Of a stretch of 64,000 nt of DNA, positions 60,828 to 64,000 are shown one piece after another. The notes beneath the pieces are model-generated. The model was not told where the DNA came from. It saw only the letters and a program-made list of their open reading frames with translations, and ran no database searches. Every line of letters starts with the position of its first letter. The first letter of the stretch is position 1. The DNA is taken from positions 1 through 64,000 of the forward strand of contig VFJS01000002.1 of assembly GCA_009885955.1 (NCBI GenBank), in the 5' to 3' direction. The position numbers and the translations under genes are program-made. Source of the stretch: Spirochaetia bacterium (GTDB lineage Bacteria > Spirochaetota > UBA4802 > UBA5550).

Positions 60828-62456
60828 ATGACTAAATCTTTGACTGAAAGAGATGAATGGACTAATCTGAAAAAACACTATGATGAAATCAGGGATATGC
60901 ATCTCAGGGATCATTTTAAATCTGACCCCGGGAGGGGTGAGCGTTTTTCCATAGACACCGGTGATCTTCTCATCGACTTTTCAAAAAACAGGATAACTGA
61001 CAGGACAATAAAGCTTCTGATAGATCTTGCAAAGTCATGCGGTTTGAAACAGGAAATTGAGAGGATGTTCAGCGGTGAAAAAATTAATGAAACAGAAGAC
61101 AGGGCAGTCCTTCACATTGCCCTTAGAAATATATCGCAAAAACCGGTTTTATTCGATGGCCGGGATGTAATGCCTGATGTCTTCAAAATCATTGATAAAA
61201 TGAAGCGCATAAGCGACAGGATAAGAAATGGGCAATGGAAGGGGTATTCCGGGAAGGCTATTAAAAATATCGTCAATATCGGCATCGGCGGGTCGGATCT
61301 TGGCCCTGTCATGGCCGTCGAAGCTCTAAAATTTTATTCCCAGAGGGACTTGAAAATATTTTTTGTTTCAAATATTGATGATGCTCACATCATTGAGGTA
61401 CTCCGGAATATCGATCCGGAAGAGACACTTTTTATTATTGCCTCCAAAACCTTCACAACCCAGGAGACCATGACGAATGCAGAAACTGCAAAAAAATGGA
61501 TTCTTTCAAGGTCAAAAAGAGAAGATTCCGTTGCTTCGCATTTCATCGCGCTCTCAACAAACCATGAAGGCGTTACAAAGTTCGGCATCGATGTTGAAAA
61601 CATGCTTGAATTCTGGGACTGGGTAGGGGGAAGATATTCCCTCACATCAGCCATAGGGCTCTCTGTCATGATATCTATCGGTTACGACAACTTCATGGAT
61701 ATGCTGAAGGGATTCCATGCAATGGATCTCCATTTCAGAAATACTGAATTTGACAGGAATATCCCGGTGCTGATGGCCCTCATCGGGGTATGGTACAATA
61801 ATTTTTTCGGTTCCGAGTCCCATGCCATACTCCCCTATGAACAGTACCTGCACAGATTCCCGGCATATTTTCAGCAGGGGGATATGGAATCCAACGGGAA
61901 GTCGGTCACCAGAAAGGGGATACCGGTAAACTATCATACGGGCCCCATTATATGGGGGGAGCCTGGAACGAACGGCCAGCATGCTTTTTACCAGCTGATA
62001 CACCAGGGGACGCGGCTGGTACCCGCAGATTTCATCGGGTTTGCAAAATCCCTGAACAACACAGGTGACCATCATGATATGCTCGTTGCCAACCTCTTCG
62101 CTCAGACTGAGGCCCTTGCGTTCGGCAAAACTGCAGCAGAATTGAAGAACGAGGGGACTGAAGAGAAACTTATCCCCTTTAAAACTTTCGAGGGGAACAG
62201 GCCATCGACAACGATAATGGCCGAAAAGCTGTCGCCATACATCCTTGGAAAGCTTATATCCATGTATGAACATAAAATTTTTGTCCAGGGAATAATATGG
62301 GACATCTTTTCATTTGACCAGTGGGGAGTAGAATTGGGAAAAATTCTTGCAAAGAAAATTCTGTCTGAACTGAACCCTGCGATGGAATTTAAAGGATCCC
62401 ATGATTCCTCAACGAACCGGTTGATGCAATATTACCGGAATACATCCAGATCATAG
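60828..62456 (+). CDS. pgi: glucose-6-phosphate isomerase
   Basis: 542 residues, the normal length. [39 protein letters not shown]-type (here [18 protein letters not shown]) and [15 protein letters not shown] are signature regions; GGRYS contains the sugar-phosphate contacts and the E of GDMESNGKS is the catalytic base. It interconverts glucose 6-phosphate and fructose 6-phosphate. GGAGG eight or nine bases before ATG 60828. The SpoIIE-type gene starts nine bases after the stop. Confidence 0.96.
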   Translation: MTKSLTERDEWTNLKKHYDEIRDMHLRDHFKSDPGRGERFSIDTGDLLIDFSKNRITDRTIKLLIDLAKSCGLKQEIERMFSGEKINETEDRAVLHIALRNISQKPVLFDGRDVMPDVFKIIDKMKRISDRIRNGQWKGYSGKAIKNIVNIGIGGSDLGPVMAVEALKFYSQRDLKIFFVSNIDDAHIIEVLRNIDPEETLFIIASKTFTTQETMTNAETAKKWILSRSKREDSVASHFIALSTNHEGVTKFGIDVENMLEFWDWVGGRYSLTSAIGLSVMISIGYDNFMDMLKGFHAMDLHFRNTEFDRNIPVLMALIGVWYNNFFGSESHAILPYEQYLHRFPAYFQQGDMESNGKSVTRKGIPVNYHTGPIIWGEPGTNGQHAFYQLIHQGTRLVPADFIGFAKSLNNTGDHHDMLVANLFAQTEALAFGKTAAELKNEGTEEKLIPFKTFEGNRPSTTIMAEKLSPYILGKLISMYEHKIFVQGIIWDIFSFDQWGVELGKILAKKILSELNPAMEFKGSHDSSTNRLMQYYRNTSRS

Positions 62457-62465
62457 AAGCGTTAT

Positions 62466-63419
62466 ATGGATAAACTGTTCATAGATAAACATTTTCTATC
62501 AAAAAAGATGGATTCAATTGAAAACAGGCTGAAGCGGTTTGATATTCTTCAATCTGAAGCAAACACCGTGAGAGAAAACGATAAAATTCTGATTAAGAGC
62601 ATGTTCAGGAATTTTTATAATAAGCATCTTAATGTGGGTATTGGTTTTCACCGTGCATACGGTTCAATATTGTCAGGAGATTATTTTGATCTGATTAAAC
62701 TTCCCGATGACAATTATCTCTTTGTTTTTGCTGATATCAGCGGGCATGGGCTGCCGGCTTACACGACCCTGATCAGGCTCAGATCTGCAATTACTATAGC
62801 AGTAAAGGAGACTGAGTTTATCTTTGGAAATTCAGGATATATAAATACTACGTCCCTTGTAAGGGATATATGTTTAAAATTTACTGATATTATGGATGAG
62901 TCTAACTCTGATGATTTTGCTTCTGTCAATTTTACTTTTATATCCTATAAAAATAATAAATTTCACCTGAAATTTTATAACAGGAGCATGCTGTTTCCGG
63001 TAATCATCAGAAAAAAAAATAATGACCTGGTTGAAATAATCAATCTCAATGAAAATGCAAATGAATGGATCCCGAAATTCGGCCTTATACTCGGCAGCAA
63101 TGTCAGGAAAATAATCGGCGCAGGATATCTTGATACCCCATGCGGTGAATACATTCTCGAAGGTACTGATTCGGTTTTATTTTACAGCGATGGGATCATC
63201 GAGGCATATAACCCGGATGCTGATAAGAGCAGCATCGATTTTTTGGAAGATTTTGGAGTTGCCAGGCTGATGGAAATTTTGAAAATTAACATTCACCTTT
63301 CACCTCATGAAATGATAAATAAAATTTTTGATGACGTGTATAATTTTATTGGCGATCCGGAGCATCAAAAGGATGATATGACTGCGGTATTAATCGATTT
63401 CCCATCTTATGAGATGTAA
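62466..63419 (+). CDS. SpoIIE/PP2C-type serine phosphatase
   Basis: 317 residues. A short N-terminal helix (about 60 residues, with coiled-coil tendency) precedes the PP2C-like domain. The metal aspartates are visible: SGDYFDLIKL, FADISGHGLPAYTT, FYSDGIIEAYN and DDMTAVLIDF. This is the RsbU/SpoIIE type that dephosphorylates anti-sigma antagonists (STAS proteins). No STAS or RsbW gene is adjacent, so its partner is elsewhere. No sensor domain is present. It probably shares the pgi transcript. Confidence 0.82.
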   Translation: MDKLFIDKHFLSKKMDSIENRLKRFDILQSEANTVRENDKILIKSMFRNFYNKHLNVGIGFHRAYGSILSGDYFDLIKLPDDNYLFVFADISGHGLPAYTTLIRLRSAITIAVKETEFIFGNSGYINTTSLVRDICLKFTDIMDESNSDDFASVNFTFISYKNNKFHLKFYNRSMLFPVIIRKKNNDLVEIINLNENANEWIPKFGLILGSNVRKIIGAGYLDTPCGEYILEGTDSVLFYSDGIIEAYNPDADKSSIDFLEDFGVARLMEILKINIHLSPHEMINKIFDDVYNFIGDPEHQKDDMTAVLIDFPSYEM

Positions 63420-63453
63420 TTTTTTCCAGGCTCGTTATTGATGTCAAGGTTAG

Positions 63454-63906
63454 ATGTATATGGATGAAATTTGCAGAATTCCGGAAGAGCCGGTTTGTGA
63501 AATACAGGATGACCTGCTCAGGGAGATTTTTGCAAACTCAAAAACGATAGCAATTGTCGGGCTGTCGGACAATCCCGAACGTGACAGTCATATAGTGGCG
63601 CGTTATCTCATTGATAAAGGATTTGTTGTTTTGCCGGTAAACCCGCAGAAGAGTGAGATATTAGGATTGATGTGTTATCCGGACCTTGCTTCAATAGGAC
63701 ATAAAATCGATATTGTTAATGTTTTCAGGAATCTCGAAGCCATTCCTGCTGTTGTGAGGGAAGCCATTTCCTTACATCCCGGAACAATCTGGCTGCAGCT
63801 GGGACTGGTTCACAATGAGTCAGCGGTGAATGCCATGAGTGAAGGGATTCACTTTATCCAGACGAAATGCATTAAAATTGAGCATGAAAGATTATTCTGC
63901 CATTAA
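63454..63906 (+). CDS. CoA-binding protein (YccU/DUF of CoA_binding_2 type)
   Basis: 150 residues. Rossmann fold with SKTIAIVGLSDNPERDSHIV, LIDKGFVVLPVNPQKSEILG, VDIVNVFRN-like IDIVNVFRNLEAI and TIWLQLGLVHNESAVN. These are the motifs of the YccU-type CoA-binding family, single-domain relatives of succinyl-CoA synthetase. Function is unknown; CoA binding is predicted. The start (ATG 63454) follows an AAGG site. Confidence 0.85.
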   Translation: MYMDEICRIPEEPVCEIQDDLLREIFANSKTIAIVGLSDNPERDSHIVARYLIDKGFVVLPVNPQKSEILGLMCYPDLASIGHKIDIVNVFRNLEAIPAVVREAISLHPGTIWLQLGLVHNESAVNAMSEGIHFIQTKCIKIEHERLFCH

Positions 63907-63929
63907 TATGAAACTTCAATCTATTGATG

Positions 63930-63962
63930 CCGGGAAGAGATGAAACCCGGGTATATATTTTT
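63930..63962 (+). terminator. weak terminator after the CoA-binding gene
   Basis: CCGGG and CCCGG form a 5-bp stem with an 11-base loop (63930-63950), followed by GTATATATTTTT. The T-run is short. Confidence 0.35.
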
Positions 63963-63963
63963 C

Positions 63964-63991
63964 TTGACTTTTTATGGAATTTTAGTAAGAT
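63964..63991 (+). promoter_or_regulatory. possible promoter for a gene beyond the window
   Basis: TTGACT at 63964-63969 and TAAGAT at 63986-63991 with a 16-base spacer. No gene can be seen because the window ends at 64000. Confidence 0.35.
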
Positions 63992-64000
63992 ATCATTACT

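Noticed and set aside
1-64000. tRNA, rRNA, CRISPR array or prophage
   Set aside because: No cloverleaf, no rRNA-like sequence, no regular spaced repeats and no phage structural genes were seen on reading the window.

Overview
The window reads as one chromosomal segment of a Gram-negative (diderm), probably anaerobic or microaerobic heterotroph of moderate GC. Lipoprotein signals, an OmpA-type C-terminal domain, two-component and cyclic-nucleotide signalling, chemotaxis fragments, acyl-CoA metabolism and an oxygen-binding hemerythrin all point that way. The gene set (FadD-like synthetases of two types, Liv transporters, HisKA_2 kinases, SpoIIE-type phosphatase, MuiA/DUF4139, LEA2) is compatible with Spirochaetota or a deltaproteobacterial-type phylum; the sequence alone does not settle it. 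No rRNA, tRNA, CRISPR array, prophage or replication origin is visible.

Layout. 0.3-4.3 kb: a periplasmic-binding lipoprotein translationally coupled to a hybrid histidine kinase, then a CheW-like protein. 4.3-7.0 kb (minus): hom-thrC threonine operon. 7.2-8.7 kb (minus): nitrilase-family and J-domain proteins. 9-12.6 kb: ECF sigma factor, DUF2934 protein, and an XRE/cupin regulator with a striking four-site operator, directly followed by a LeuC/LeuD-type dehydratase. 12.7-18.7 kb: a small protein, RlmI-like methyltransferase, acyl-CoA synthetase, a RAYT transposase with its repeats, RmuC. 19-24.7 kb: MuiA-like protein, HtrA-like protease, CheB with a pseudo-receiver, amidohydrolase, twin-CX3C lipoprotein. 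24.7-28.7 kb (minus): nitroreductase, acyl-CoA dehydrogenase, POT-like transporter. 29-36 kb: tandem HD-GYP protein, DUF1847, AAA ATPase (DUF815), a histidine kinase/receiver/adenylate cyclase fusion and a methyltransferase in an AT-rich stretch. 36-43 kb: Tat-exported Fe-S aldo/keto reductase, DUF6599 protein, nuclease, GT-C glycosyltransferase and LtaS-like sulfatase-fold transferase. 43-50 kb: UvrC, HAMP-TPR receptor, LEA2 protein, TfoX-N protein, hemerythrin, COG1031-type radical SAM enzyme, HD protein. 50-57 kb: complete branched-chain-type ABC importer (livGF, livJ, livM, livH) with a CoA ligase inside the operon. 57-64 kb: DUF6873-like protein, serine acetyltransferase, PD40-OmpA protein, Pgi, SpoIIE-type phosphatase, CoA-binding protein.

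How the genes fit together. Three themes recur. (1) Carboxylic and fatty acid uptake and activation: Liv importer with its embedded CoA ligase, a second long-chain synthetase, acyl-CoA dehydrogenase. (2) Signalling built from modified modules: binding lipoprotein plus kinase, kinase plus receiver plus cyclase, CheB lacking its phospho-acceptor, tandem HD-GYP with one degenerate half, HAMP fused to TPR. (3) Small non-autonomous repeat elements: three inverted-repeat families in intergenic gaps and a RAYT gene flanked by its own short repeats. No single wholly new system can be proven here. The best candidates for follow-up are the lipoprotein/kinase pair, the XRE-cupin/LeuCD operator, the kinase-cyclase/methyltransferase pair and the Liv-ligase operon.
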